A DNA stretch of 64,000 nt. Origin: Cupriavidus pampae. Lineage in GTDB: Bacteria > Pseudomonadota > Gammaproteobacteria > Burkholderiales > Burkholderiaceae. Each line of letters starts with the position of its first letter. The first letter of the stretch is position 1. Positions 8,543 to 17,194 of this stretch are shown here, in pieces. The stretch lies in the NCBI RefSeq assembly GCF_914271485.1, contig NZ_CAJZAG010000013.1:159166-223165 (forward strand), written 5' to 3'. The translations under genes and the position numbers were made by a program. The notes beneath the pieces were generated by a model that saw nothing but the letters and a program-made list of their open reading frames with translations, was not told the DNA's origin and ran no database searches.

Positions 8543-9541
8543 TCAATCGGCAACGATGTTCTGCTGCTTCGCCAGCGCCTTCCATCGGCCCACATCGGTG
8601 GCAATCGTTTCGGCGAACTGTTTCGGCGTCACGGGCCTGGCCTCTGCGCCCTCTTTGAGAATCGCGTTCTTGATCGCCGGCTTATCCAGCGCGTGGTTCA
8701 CGGCAGCGTTGAGTTGCGCCACGATGGCCGGCGGCGTGCCCGCCGGCGCGAGGAAACCCCACCAGAGTTCGAACTCGTAGCCTGGGACCGCGTTCGCCAT
8801 CGGCGTCAGGTCCGGCGCAATCGGGCTCGGCTTGGCGCTGGTGATGCCCACGGCCCGCACTTTCCCCGCACGCACCATCGGCAGCAGCGAGGGGCCGCTC
8901 GAGATCAGCAACTGCGTCTGATTGCCGATCAGATCGGTAATGGCGGGACCCATGCCCTTGTACGGCACGTGCTGGATCTGCAGCTTGCCGGCCTTCGCCT
9001 TGAGCAGCTCGGTGCCGAACTCGTTGACGCTGCCCGGGCCGGATGACGCGTAGTTGTACTTGCCGGGATTCTTACGGATCAGATCGATCAGTTCCTGCGG
9101 GGTCTTCGCGGGCAACTCATTGCTCACCGCCACGATAAACGGGCCCTGCGCCACCATGGCCACCGGCGCGAAGCTCTTCACCGCGTCGTAGGTCAGCTTG
9201 GTCTGGACCGCGGCATTCGTCGTCATGCTCGATGACACGGCCACGAGCGTATAACCATCCGGCGCCGCCTTCGCGGCCATCGAGGTACCGGTGTTGCCGC
9301 TCGCGCCAGGACGGTTATCGATGATCACCGGCTGCTTCAGCTCCTCGCCAATCTCCTTGGCCACGATGCGCGCGAAGATATCGTTGGAGCCGCCGGGCGG
9401 GTACGGCACGATGATCGTGATGGGCTTCGACGGATAGGCGCTGTCGGCAGCCAGCGCCGGCAGGCTCAGCGTGGCGGCCGCGGTCGCGCACGCAAGGTAC
9501 GCGAGGAATGCAATGGGGTGGCGCGACGGAATGGTCGTCAT
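8543..9541 (-). CDS. Bug/TctC-family tripartite tricarboxylate substrate-binding protein
   Basis: This 332-residue receptor has a Sec signal peptide ending in LSLPALAADS. It then has the canonical YPSKPITIIVPYPPGGSNDIFARI and IDNRPGASGNTGTSMAAKAAPDGYT. The start has GGAG 8 bases upstream. The IQHVPYKGMGPAITDLIGNQ motif contributes to carboxylate binding in this family. It is the second receptor of the same operon and is only loosely similar to the one at 5.4-6.4 kb, so the operon may serve two related acids. No tctA or tctB is found anywhere in the window. Confidence 0.93.
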   Translation of the reverse strand: MTTIPSRHPIAFLAYLACATAAATLSLPALAADSAYPSKPITIIVPYPPGGSNDIFARIVAKEIGEELKQPVIIDNRPGASGNTGTSMAAKAAPDGYTLVAVSSSMTTNAAVQTKLTYDAVKSFAPVAMVAQGPFIVAVSNELPAKTPQELIDLIRKNPGKYNYASSGPGSVNEFGTELLKAKAGKLQIQHVPYKGMGPAITDLIGNQTQLLISSGPSLLPMVRAGKVRAVGITSAKPSPIAPDLTPMANAVPGYEFELWWGFLAPAGTPPAIVAQLNAAVNHALDKPAIKNAILKEGAEARPVTPKQFAETIATDVGRWKALAKQQNIVAD

Positions 9542-9582
9542 GATGTTGTCTCCGAATGTATTTTTATAGGTGCGGTACAGAA

Positions 9583-10461
9583 TCAGGCGGCAATCAATCC
9601 AAGCCGCCTGCCAATCTCGACGATCGCCTGTGCGCGTTGCACGAACGGCGGATCGATCATCTTGCCGTCTACGACGTAAGCACCGATGCCCTCGGCCTCT
9701 GCCCGCGCGGCTGCATCGACAACGCGCAGCGCATGCGCGATTTCCTCGTCGGAGGGGCGATAGACATCATTGGCCAGCGCGATCTGCGTCGGGTGAATGC
9801 AGCTCTTGCCGAGGAAGCCCATCTGACGGGAAATTTCCGCTTCCGCGCGAAAGCCTTCCGTGTCACGGATATTCGCGAAAACCGTGTCGTACGCGTAGAC
9901 GTTGCCTTCCGCGGCGGCCATCCTCACCGCGAACATCGCAGCGGTAATCGCCGCCAGATTGCGTCGATGGATACCAGCCGGCTCGAACAGGTCGCCCAGG
10001 CCGAGCTGCAGACCGGCCACGCGCGGATGTGCCGTGGCCAGTTCCGCGGCTCGGCGCAATGCCACCGGCGATTCGATATTCAGCAGCAGTCGGACCTTCT
10101 CGTCCTTGTCGGTAAAGCCATTGGCGCGCTCGGCCCGCTCGATGGCATCGGCCACGCGTCGTACATCGTCGGCGCTCTCTGGCTTCGGCAGATTGATGAC
10201 ATCCAGTCCGGGCACGACCACCGCGGCGATATCTGCCTCGAAATGCGGGGTACTCAAGCCATTGACGCGCACGATCAGCGTCTTGGCGGAGGTCTGCGCC
10301 AGATCGGAGCGCAGCATTTCCGATATCAGTTTGCGCGCCTCGGCCTTGCGGTCCTCCGCCACGGCGTCCTCGAGGTCGAAGGACAGCGCATCCGCCTCGC
10401 TGGCGAATGCCTTGGGAAAGAACTCGGGCCGCGAACCGGGAACGAACAACTTGCTTCTCAT
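9583..10461 (-). CDS. CitE-like HpcH/HpaI aldolase / CoA-ester lyase
   Basis: This 292-residue TIM-barrel protein begins MRSKLFVPGSRPEFFPKAFASEADALSFDLEDAV, the standard CitE/malyl-CoA lyase N-terminus, including the metal-ligand context DLEDAV. It contains RVNGLSTPHFEADI, LNIESPVALRRA (metal-binding Glu) and LQLGLGDL (Asp). KSCIHPTQIALAN near the C-terminus matches the CoA-binding segment. Such lyases cleave citryl-, malyl- or citramalyl-CoA to acetyl-CoA plus an oxo acid. It is the first gene of the leftward series and sits opposite a LysR gene. With the CoA-transferases and crotonase it suggests a pathway of CoA activation, modification and retro-aldol cleavage of a branched dicarboxylate (inference). 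Confidence 0.9.
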   Translation of the reverse strand: MRSKLFVPGSRPEFFPKAFASEADALSFDLEDAVAEDRKAEARKLISEMLRSDLAQTSAKTLIVRVNGLSTPHFEADIAAVVVPGLDVINLPKPESADDVRRVADAIERAERANGFTDKDEKVRLLLNIESPVALRRAAELATAHPRVAGLQLGLGDLFEPAGIHRRNLAAITAAMFAVRMAAAEGNVYAYDTVFANIRDTEGFRAEAEISRQMGFLGKSCIHPTQIALANDVYRPSDEEIAHALRVVDAAARAEAEGIGAYVVDGKMIDPPFVQRAQAIVEIGRRLGLIAA

Positions 10462-10554
10462 GCCAACACCCCCTCACAGTGGATAGCGGGGAGTTTGCCC
10501 AATCCGATCAACAAGATAAACTATACTTTCCTACCTTCACACCATAGAGATTCT

Positions 10555-10580
10555 ATGGAAACCGCTTATGGAAACCGCTT
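10555..10580 (+). repeat. exact 13-bp tandem duplication across a LysR start codon
   Basis: The sequence ATGGAAACCGCTT occurs twice in direct succession (10555-10567 and 10568-10580). The first ATG has an AGAG ribosome-site-like sequence just upstream, but because the unit is 13 bases it opens a different frame that stops after 17 codons. The second ATG opens the full LysR frame. Confidence 0.9.
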
Positions 10581-11449
10581 ACCTCCGTGCTTTCGCGCTT
10601 GTGGTTGAAACTGGCACGTTGGCAGAGGCCGCGAGACGCCTCAATGTCACGCCCGCGGCCATTTCCCAGCAAATTCAGGTATTGGAGCGGCAGCTCGGTA
10701 CAACACTGCTCGGTCGCGCAGGCCGTACGGTAGCGCCGACGGAGTCCGGAAGACGTCTGGCGGAGCGCAGTGTGTTGCTGCTGCGTGAGGTAGATGAACT
10801 GCGTAGCTGGATCAATCAGGCCGAGGAAATGCATGAGCTACGCATCGGCACGATCAATACCGCGCTGCACAGCCTGTTGCCCGATGCGCTGTCGCGCTTT
10901 ACCAATGCGCATCCGGACGTGTCTGTCCATATCCGGTCGGCGTTGTCGGGAGAGCTGTTTGAAGCAGTCAAGCAGCTGGAACTCGATGCCGCGGTTTGCC
11001 TGCATCCGCCGTTTGCCCTGCCCAAGACATTCGCTTGGGAGTTGCTACGGCAGGAACCGCTGGTGGTGCTGGCCAGAGCCCGGGACCGGCAGATGGATCC
11101 GCATGAGTTGCTCCGAACCAAACCGCTGATTCGTTACGATCGAAGTCTCGGCGGCGGCAAGCAGGCCGATGACTACATGCGCAAGAACGGCATCACGCCC
11201 GCGCTGGAACGCTTCGAGCTAAGCTCGTTGCTCGCCATTGCGATGATGGTGGATCGCGGGCTTGGCGTATCGCTGATTCCGGATATCGCCTCGCCGCTGA
11301 CGACCCGGCTACAGGTAGCCAAGCTGCCGCTGCCGATCCCCTCGGAACCCCGTCGGTTTGGCGTACTGTGGCGACGCGCATCGCCATGCGCGGGCCTGAT
11401 CAAGTCGTTCCTCGAACATGCCCGCGCTGCGGCTCAACTATCTCTGTGA
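10568..11449 (+). CDS. LysR-family transcriptional regulator
   Basis: This 293-residue protein has an N-terminal winged helix-turn-helix (LRAFALVVETGTLAEAARRLNVTPAAISQQIQVLERQLGTTLLGRAGR, residues about 3-52). A periplasmic-binding-protein-like effector domain follows from about residue 90. It is transcribed divergently from the CitE/CoA-transferase series, the usual arrangement for the controller of that operon, with 106 bases between them. The start codon lies in the second copy of a 13-bp tandem duplication, so a short out-of-frame ORF from the first copy overlaps the beginning and may depress translation. The effector is probably an acid intermediate, but this is not visible from sequence. 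Confidence 0.92.
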   Translation: METAYLRAFALVVETGTLAEAARRLNVTPAAISQQIQVLERQLGTTLLGRAGRTVAPTESGRRLAERSVLLLREVDELRSWINQAEEMHELRIGTINTALHSLLPDALSRFTNAHPDVSVHIRSALSGELFEAVKQLELDAAVCLHPPFALPKTFAWELLRQEPLVVLARARDRQMDPHELLRTKPLIRYDRSLGGGKQADDYMRKNGITPALERFELSSLLAIAMMVDRGLGVSLIPDIASPLTTRLQVAKLPLPIPSEPRRFGVLWRRASPCAGLIKSFLEHARAAAQLSL

Positions 11450-11460
11450 TCTCCACATCG

Positions 11461-12405
11461 ATGACGTCATCCAACCTTGCTCGCGCCTCGCGGCTTCATT
11501 TTGATCTGACCACGGTGCAGCTGTTTATCGCCGTGGCCGATATGGGCAGCATTACCCGTGGCGCGGAGCGGCTGCATCTGGCGCCGGCGGCCGCCTCCCG
11601 CCGCATCCTGGAGCTGGAATCCCAATTGGGCGTGTCGTTGTTCGAGCGACTCCCACATGGGATGGCGGTTACCGAAGCCGGCGGCGCGCTGCTTGCCCAC
11701 GCACGCGGCATCAGCCATACCGTGCAGCGCATGCAGGACGATGCGGCCTCGTATGTGGGCGGCGTGCTCGGTGTGGTGCGGATCGCCGCGCCGAAGTCCG
11801 CGGTCATTCAGTTTCTGCCGTCGGACATCCAGCGGTGCGCAGTGGAATGTCCGGGCATTCGCATCGATCTGCAGGAGATGAACAGCGAAGAGGTTCAGCA
11901 ATCGCTGCGTCGTGGCATGGCCGATCTGGGCATCTACGACGGCAATCTAGGTGTGGTGGACCTTCCCACCGCGCCCTATCGGTCCGACCGGCTCTCGCTG
12001 GTAGTCGCCCGCGACCATGCCCTCGCACGCCGCAAGCGGGTTACGCAGGACGATGTCTTCAATTGCGACCTGATCGTGCTCAGCGCGAGCTCGGCCATTT
12101 CGATCATGCTGGAACGCCTTGCCGCCGAAGCGGGAAGAACGCCGCACATGCGGATGCGCGTGCAGGGCTTCGATAGCATCGCCGCGCTGGTCTCGGAGAA
12201 TCTGGGCGCGGGCGTGATGCCGGAAGCCATCGCGCAAAAAGTCGCCGCGGGCACCCGCTTCGTCCGGATACCGATCGCCGAGCCGTGGGCAGACCGGCGC
12301 TTCGTCCTGTGCCACCGGCCCCATGGCGAGCTGTCTTCGGCCGCCCATGCGGTTCTCCGGGTGCTTGCGCAAAAGGCGAAACCAGACTCCCCCAAACAGC
12401 GATAG
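11461..12405 (+). CDS. LysR-family transcriptional regulator
   Basis: The ATG at 11461 lies 11 bases after the preceding LysR stop; the frame is open for 31 more codons upstream but those overlap the other gene. The 314-residue product has a standard HTH (VQLFIAVADMGSITRGAERLHLAPAAASRRILELESQLG), starting unusually far in, about 15 residues from the N-terminus. It then has a LysR substrate-binding domain. It is not closely related to its neighbour. It precedes a rightward Bug receptor, CoA-transferase and crotonase set, so it probably controls that arm while its neighbour controls the leftward arm (inference). No strong ribosome site is visible, so coupling to the upstream gene is possible. 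Confidence 0.9.
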   Translation: MTSSNLARASRLHFDLTTVQLFIAVADMGSITRGAERLHLAPAAASRRILELESQLGVSLFERLPHGMAVTEAGGALLAHARGISHTVQRMQDDAASYVGGVLGVVRIAAPKSAVIQFLPSDIQRCAVECPGIRIDLQEMNSEEVQQSLRRGMADLGIYDGNLGVVDLPTAPYRSDRLSLVVARDHALARRKRVTQDDVFNCDLIVLSASSAISIMLERLAAEAGRTPHMRMRVQGFDSIAALVSENLGAGVMPEAIAQKVAAGTRFVRIPIAEPWADRRFVLCHRPHGELSSAAHAVLRVLAQKAKPDSPKQR

Positions 12406-12462
12406 CCTTCCGCCGGCGCTGCGAACATCATGGTCTCCATAACAAGTACTACGGAGACAGTA

Positions 12463-13428
12463 ATGCAACGCAGACAGTTCATTCTCGGGGCGGCGGCCGG
12501 GTTGGCGGTTCCCTCCCTCGTGTGGGCGGCCGATATGGCGGGCCCCGTGCGAATCCTGGTCGGGTTCGCGCCCGGCGGCGGCACCGACGTGCTGGCCCGT
12601 GTACTGGGCAACAAGCTCACGCAGATGTGGAACACCAGTGTGGTGGTCGAGAACAAGCCGGGGGCATCGGGCTCGATCGCCGCCGGTTATGTCGCCAAGC
12701 AGCCGCCCGACGGCACGACCCTGCTGATGGCGCACGTCAACAGCCATGCCATCGCGCCCGCGATGCTGGACCTCAAGTACAACCCGCGCGCCGACTTCTC
12801 CCCGATCGCGATGGTCGGCGTCACGCCCAATATGCTGACCTGCCGCGCCGAACAGAAAGTACGGACGGTCGCTGAAGTCGTGGCGCTCTGCAAACAGAAG
12901 CCCGGCAAGGTCTCTTTTGGTTCTTCCGGCATCGGCTCGTCGCAGCATCTGGCGCTCGAACTGTTCCGCATGCAGGCCAAGATCGATGTGGTCCATGTCC
13001 CCTACAAGGGATCTGGCCCGCTGGTGGCCGATCTGCTCGGTGGTCAGATCGACTATGCGTTCGATACGATGACCGCCGCCACGCCATTTATCCAGCAGGA
13101 GAAGGTCGTCGCCATCGCGCAGACGCGGCTGAAGCGCGCTGCCGCCTATCCGAACGTACCGACGCTCGCCGAGTCCGGATTTCCGGGTCTCGATGCCGCG
13201 TCCTGGTATGGGCTCGTTGGCCCCAAAGGCATGTCCCCCGCGCTGGTCGCGCGCATGAATGCCGACGTCAACCGCGCGTTGGCAATGCCCGATGTGGTCG
13301 AGCGGCTCAAGAGTTTTGGCGCAGAGGACTACGGTGGCTCCAGCCAGCAATTCGGCGACTTCATCGCCTCGGAAGCCACCAAATGGGCCAAGGTCGTGAA
13401 GGACGCCAACGTGAAGGCGGAAATCTAA
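12463..13428 (+). CDS. Bug/TctC-family receptor with twin-arginine-like leader
   Basis: The ATG at 12463 follows GGAGACAGTA and yields 321 residues. The leader MQRRQFILGAAAGLAVPSLVWA has RRxFI directly before the hydrophobic core, a Tat-type motif, whereas the other two Bug proteins here have ordinary Sec leaders. The mature part has the family hallmarks VRILVGFAPGGGTDVLARVLG and VENKPGASGSIAAGYVAKQPPDGTT, and VVHVPYKGSGPLVADLLGGQ. It is the first gene of the rightward arm and is followed 48 bases later by a CoA-transferase. It probably delivers the acid that the transferase activates. Confidence 0.93.
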   Translation: MQRRQFILGAAAGLAVPSLVWAADMAGPVRILVGFAPGGGTDVLARVLGNKLTQMWNTSVVVENKPGASGSIAAGYVAKQPPDGTTLLMAHVNSHAIAPAMLDLKYNPRADFSPIAMVGVTPNMLTCRAEQKVRTVAEVVALCKQKPGKVSFGSSGIGSSQHLALELFRMQAKIDVVHVPYKGSGPLVADLLGGQIDYAFDTMTAATPFIQQEKVVAIAQTRLKRAAAYPNVPTLAESGFPGLDAASWYGLVGPKGMSPALVARMNADVNRALAMPDVVERLKSFGAEDYGGSSQQFGDFIASEATKWAKVVKDANVKAEI

Positions 13429-13476
13429 CGACCGCTCAACGCGCTACCCACCAGACAATCTCAGCAGGATACGACG

Positions 13477-14712
13477 ATGACCGATGCGCACGACTCTCAG
13501 GCACCGCGCAGTGCCAACCCATTGCCCCTGGCTGGCGTACGCGTTCTGGATGTGACGCAGGTCATGGCTGGCCCCTACGCCTGCATGCTGCTGGCGGACC
13601 TTGGCGCCGACGTGATCAAGATCGAACCGCCCAAGGGCGGCGACCAGACGCGCGGTGCCATGGGCTTCAAGATGAAAGGCCCGGACAGCATGGGCTTTCT
13701 GAACATGAACCGCAACAAGCGCAGCATCACGCTGGACCTCAAGACGGCATCCGCGCGCGAGGTCTTCCTGCGGCTCGCCAAAACCGCTGACATCCTGGTC
13801 GAGAACTACCGCCCGGGCGTGATGAAACGGCTGGGAATCGACTACGAAACGCTCCGCGAGATCAATCCCAAACTGGTCTATTGCAGCATCTCGGGCTTTG
13901 GCCAAACCGGCCCGTGGGCCACGCGCCCCGGCTTCGACCTGATGGCGCAGGCCATGTCAGGCATCATGAGCGTTACGGGGTATCCCGACGGACCGCCGGT
14001 GAAGGCAGGCGTACCGGTGGCCGATATCGGCTGCGCGCTGTTCTCGATCTACGGCATGCTCTCCGCTTACATCGGCGCGAAGGAAACCGGCAAGGGCCAG
14101 TACGTCGACGCGTCGCTGTTCGACTCCGCGCTCGCGTTCTCGATCTGGGATACCTCGGAATACTGGGGCACCGGTCGCGAGCCGGAGCCGCTGGGCACGT
14201 CCAATCGCATGAGCGCCCCGTATCAGGCGGTCAAGGCTGGTGACGGGTACTTCGTGATGGGCGCGACGAATCAGAAGCTGTTCACACTGCTGTGCAATAC
14301 GCTCGGCCGACAGGATCTGCTCGCGGACGAACGCTTCGGCACGGTGGCATTGCGTCTGGCCAACCGGAACGAACTGATCGCCGCGCTCGAGGAAAGCTTC
14401 GCTGCCGATAGCTGTGACAATTGGATCGAGCGTCTGCTGGAGGCTGGCATTCCAGCCGGACCGATCCTGACGTATCCTCAGGCGTTTGACAGCGAGCATG
14501 GCCGGCATCGTCAGATGCGCATCGAGATCGATCATCCGATCGAAGGCAAGGTGCCCAATATCGGCTTCGCCGTCAAAATGGGTGGTACCCCGCAACAGGT
14601 ACGCCGTCACCCACCGCTGTTGGGCGAGCATACGGCAGAGGTACTGGACGAGCTCGGACTCTCGAAGGACGAACAGGAGTCGCTGGCCAAAGCCGGCGCA
14701 TTTGGCGAATGA
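13477..14712 (+). CDS. CaiB/BaiF (type III) CoA-transferase
   Basis: This 411-residue protein is preceded by AGGA 8 bases before the ATG. It has the family N-terminus GVRVLDVTQVMAGPYACMLLADLGADVIKIEPP, then NMNRNKRSITLDLK, VENYRPGVMKRLGIDYETL and YCSISGFGQTGPWATRPGFDLMAQAMSG. The Asp in GFDLMAQ corresponds to the catalytic Asp that forms an acyl anhydride in this family. The C-terminal HPIEGKVPNIGFAVKM and HPPLLGEHTAEVLDELG segments are typical. The stop overlaps the next ATG by four bases, so it is coupled to the crotonase gene. Substrate unknown; likely a carboxylic acid using succinyl-CoA or acetyl-CoA as donor. Confidence 0.93.
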   Translation: MTDAHDSQAPRSANPLPLAGVRVLDVTQVMAGPYACMLLADLGADVIKIEPPKGGDQTRGAMGFKMKGPDSMGFLNMNRNKRSITLDLKTASAREVFLRLAKTADILVENYRPGVMKRLGIDYETLREINPKLVYCSISGFGQTGPWATRPGFDLMAQAMSGIMSVTGYPDGPPVKAGVPVADIGCALFSIYGMLSAYIGAKETGKGQYVDASLFDSALAFSIWDTSEYWGTGREPEPLGTSNRMSAPYQAVKAGDGYFVMGATNQKLFTLLCNTLGRQDLLADERFGTVALRLANRNELIAALEESFAADSCDNWIERLLEAGIPAGPILTYPQAFDSEHGRHRQMRIEIDHPIEGKVPNIGFAVKMGGTPQQVRRHPPLLGEHTAEVLDELGLSKDEQESLAKAGAFGE

Positions 14713-15503
14713 CAGAAGGTTCTGCACAGGGACAGGTCGTCCTCTCCAGACAGGGGGCGGTCGCATTCATCACCATCGATCGGCCGGCCGCACGCAATGC
14801 GATGACGTGGGGCATGTACGAGCAACTGGCTGCGCACTGCCGCCTGCTGGCGGCCGCGACCAACGATGCGCCGCGGGTCGTGGTGCTGCGCGGCGCCGGC
14901 GGCGAGGCCTTTGTCGCGGGCAGCGACATCGCGCAGTTCCAGCAGTTCTCGGGCGGCGACGACGGCATTGCCTATGAAGCGCGGATCGACGAGGGCATTC
15001 GGTTGATCGAACAGCTGCCGATGCCAACGCTCGCCGTCGTCGACGGCTGGGCCGTTGGTGGCGGACTCGCGATCGCGACCGCTTGCGACTTCCGCGTGGC
15101 CACCCCGAAGGCGCGCTTTGGCGTGCCCATCGCCAAGACGCTGGGGAATACGCTGTCGGCCGAGAACCTCGCCAAACTGCGCGCGGCGTGGGGGCTGCAG
15201 CCGGTACGGCGCATGCTCCTGCTGGCACAGATTCTGGATGCGGACAGCGCGTTGGCGTGCGGCTTTCTTCATGGCGTGTACGTGCCAGAGGAAATCGATG
15301 CACAGGTCGCCGTGCTCTGCGACCAGCTCGGCGCGCTGGCGCCGGTCACGCAACGGGTCGTCAAGGAAGCGCTGCGCCGACAGACCGTCGAAGCCGTGGC
15401 CGACACCGACGACCTCGTGCGGGCGTGCTACGCCAGCGAGGACTTCCGGGAAGGCGTCGATGCATTTGTGAATCGACGCCCGCCTGCCTGGAACGGACGG
15501 TAA
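14709..15503 (+). CDS. crotonase-superfamily protein lacking both hydratase glutamates
   Basis: This 264-residue protein has the crotonase fold hallmarks: a first oxyanion-hole segment FVAGSDIAQF (residues 68-77) and a second VDGWAVGGGLAIATACD (111-127). Canonical enoyl-CoA hydratases carry one catalytic Glu in GGGLELA and another in FGLPEV. Here those positions read GGGLAIA (Ala121) and FGVPIAK (Ile141), so water addition by the classic mechanism is unlikely. Other superfamily members without these residues act as isomerases, thioesterases, decarboxylases or C-C hydrolases. The gene overlaps the CoA-transferase stop by four bases and ends in a strong terminator, making it the last gene of the arm. 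Fold assignment is firm; reaction is unknown. Confidence 0.88.
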   Translation: MTEGSAQGQVVLSRQGAVAFITIDRPAARNAMTWGMYEQLAAHCRLLAAATNDAPRVVVLRGAGGEAFVAGSDIAQFQQFSGGDDGIAYEARIDEGIRLIEQLPMPTLAVVDGWAVGGGLAIATACDFRVATPKARFGVPIAKTLGNTLSAENLAKLRAAWGLQPVRRMLLLAQILDADSALACGFLHGVYVPEEIDAQVAVLCDQLGALAPVTQRVVKEALRRQTVEAVADTDDLVRACYASEDFREGVDAFVNRRPPAWNGR

Positions 15504-15508
15504 AAGTA

Positions 15509-15541
15509 AAACAGCCCGCTTCAGAAAGAAGCGGGCTGTTT
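15509..15541. terminator. bidirectional Rho-independent terminator
   Basis: A perfect 13-bp stem (15509-15521 with 15529-15541) with a 7-base loop lies between the convergent crotonase and lipoprotein genes. T-rich sequence follows on the plus strand and A-rich sequence precedes it, so it can serve both directions. Confidence 0.9.
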
Positions 15542-15565
15542 GGGTACTACGTCGTTACGACAACC

Positions 15566-17194
15566 TTACTGCGGACGGTTCACCGAAATATCGAAGAACA
15601 GCGATGCCGGGTCCAGGCTGATCAGCACCCCGACGCCGGTATTGCCGAGCACCAGCGAGATACCCTCGCGTGCCGTCGTGTCCGACGACTTCCCGCGATA
15701 GCGCAGGCCCGGTGTGGGCGAGTTCTGCGTCCACGCGTCGATACGGCCGTCGCTGGCGCGCTTGCGCGTGTAGGTGCCCGTGGCGGCATCGACCGACTGG
15801 ATCGTCGTCGACGCAATGTCCATGACCACCGACAGGTTCGGCATGAATGTCGCATCCCAGTAGCTATTCGTCGAGCCGACGACCGGCAGCGGACGGGCAA
15901 CCTGCTTGGATGCGATGACGATGCCGGTCTCGCGGGTGATGACAGCGGTGTACAGACCGTCGGTGCCCTTGAATACCGCTACGGCTTCCGTGCCGCTCGT
16001 GTCGGTCAGCGTGAACGCACCGTTCGACGTTGCCGCCAGCGTGGGCAGGTCAGCAGGCTCCCAAGGCGTGCAGCTATTTACGCCCGTGCAGTCGGCGCCC
16101 GCCGTGAACTTGCCGTCGGCGGCCAGCGTGAACGTGAGGCGCGTCGGCGCGAACACCTCCGACGTGTTATCGCGCTCGTAGCCCACCGCATTCCAGGTGC
16201 CCGCCAGTTCCGCAAGCGAAATCTGTTGTGCGGGGATCAGCAGGCCAGGCAGCAGCAGGCTGCCACCGGGGTTCGAGACGTTGCGTACCAGCGCAATGCC
16301 CGACTTCGACACCATCACGTCATTGACGGTCGAGTTGGCATTGGTGGTGAAGCGGCAGGCCTGGCCGCCCAACGGCGTGAACGGCAACTGTGCAATGGCG
16401 TTGCCGCTGGAGTCTAGCGCGGTCAGCGTGGAGGCAGCGGCATCGAACGAGGACAGTGTCTGGCTGCCCTGGCCGATCGCCCAATACTTGCCCGTGCGCA
16501 GACCCGCGCAGCTGTCCGAAGCCGGCTGGAGGATCGTCTGGATGGCGGCCGCACCGGCGTTGTTGCCAACGGCCGAGGACAGATCCGCCAGCGAGGTCTT
16601 GGCCTTGGTCAGGCCAGCGCCCAGTTGGTCGAGCAGCTTGTCGAGCGCATTGCCGGCGTTGGCGCCATTGGCAGCTACCAGCGTGCCCTTGATCGCGTCC
16701 ACGCCCGTCAGGTCGAACAGGCCGAGCAGCAGTTGACGTACCGTGCCATTGGCATCGGTCAGGTTGGCAGCCGTCAGGCGCGCCTGTGCGTTGGCGTCGA
16801 ACTGCGCGAAGAATGCGTTGGTGTCGCCCTTGGCCAAAGCGGCAGTGATCAGCTCAGTCAGCGGCGTGATGTTGGCCACCACCGCCGTGCCCGTGCCAGC
16901 CTCGATGACCGAATGCAGGACGGTGCCGTCCGGCGCGCTGACGCTCAGCACACAAGGGCGCTGGAGGTTGGCGATATTGATGGTGAAGGTGCCGTCCGCC
17001 GCTGTTGTGGCGGTACCACTACCCGATGCGCACTTGGCCTGCACCGTAGCGTTGGCGATCGCCGCACCGACTGCCGCGGTACCGCTGATCTTCGTGGTCG
17101 GCGCGGCTGCCGCCGGCGCGCTATCCCCGCCGCCACCGCCGCAAGCGGTCAGCACGGCGGCCATCAGGCCCGTCAAAAGGAGCTTCGATTTCAT
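15566..17194 (-). CDS. putative lipoprotein, 542 aa
   Basis: The N-terminus MKSKLLLTGLMAAVLTACGGGGG is a lipoprotein signal with lipobox LTAC (Cys at residue 18) followed by a Gly linker. Residues about 35-110 (KISGTAAVGAAIANATVQAKCASGSGTATTAADGTFTINI) resemble a carboxypeptidase-regulatory-like or Ig-type beta domain with the pattern 'G-x-V-x-x-A-x-V, D-G-x-F'. A helical Ala-rich section follows at about 110-220 (ITPLTELITAALAKGD). The C-terminal half is probably beta-rich and lacks a known motif. No Ser or metal active site is seen. Location is inferred as outer membrane, facing periplasm or surface. The gene stands alone; function unknown. Confidence 0.8.
   Translation of the reverse strand: MKSKLLLTGLMAAVLTACGGGGGDSAPAAAAPTTKISGTAAVGAAIANATVQAKCASGSGTATTAADGTFTINIANLQRPCVLSVSAPDGTVLHSVIEAGTGTAVVANITPLTELITAALAKGDTNAFFAQFDANAQARLTAANLTDANGTVRQLLLGLFDLTGVDAIKGTLVAANGANAGNALDKLLDQLGAGLTKAKTSLADLSSAVGNNAGAAAIQTILQPASDSCAGLRTGKYWAIGQGSQTLSSFDAAASTLTALDSSGNAIAQLPFTPLGGQACRFTTNANSTVNDVMVSKSGIALVRNVSNPGGSLLLPGLLIPAQQISLAELAGTWNAVGYERDNTSEVFAPTRLTFTLAADGKFTAGADCTGVNSCTPWEPADLPTLAATSNGAFTLTDTSGTEAVAVFKGTDGLYTAVITRETGIVIASKQVARPLPVVGSTNSYWDATFMPNLSVVMDIASTTIQSVDAATGTYTRKRASDGRIDAWTQNSPTPGLRYRGKSSDTTAREGISLVLGNTGVGVLISLDPASLFFDISVNRPQ

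Noticed and set aside
7251..8780. 509-codon plus-strand ORF opposite the CoA-transferase
   Set aside because: It is antisense to a well-recognised CaiB/BaiF gene; its protein is Arg/His/Gly-rich with no domain, a normal effect of GC-rich third positions.
11947..13350. 467-codon minus-strand ORF opposite a LysR and a Bug receptor
   Set aside because: It spans two genuine genes of the other strand and shows no protein-like features.
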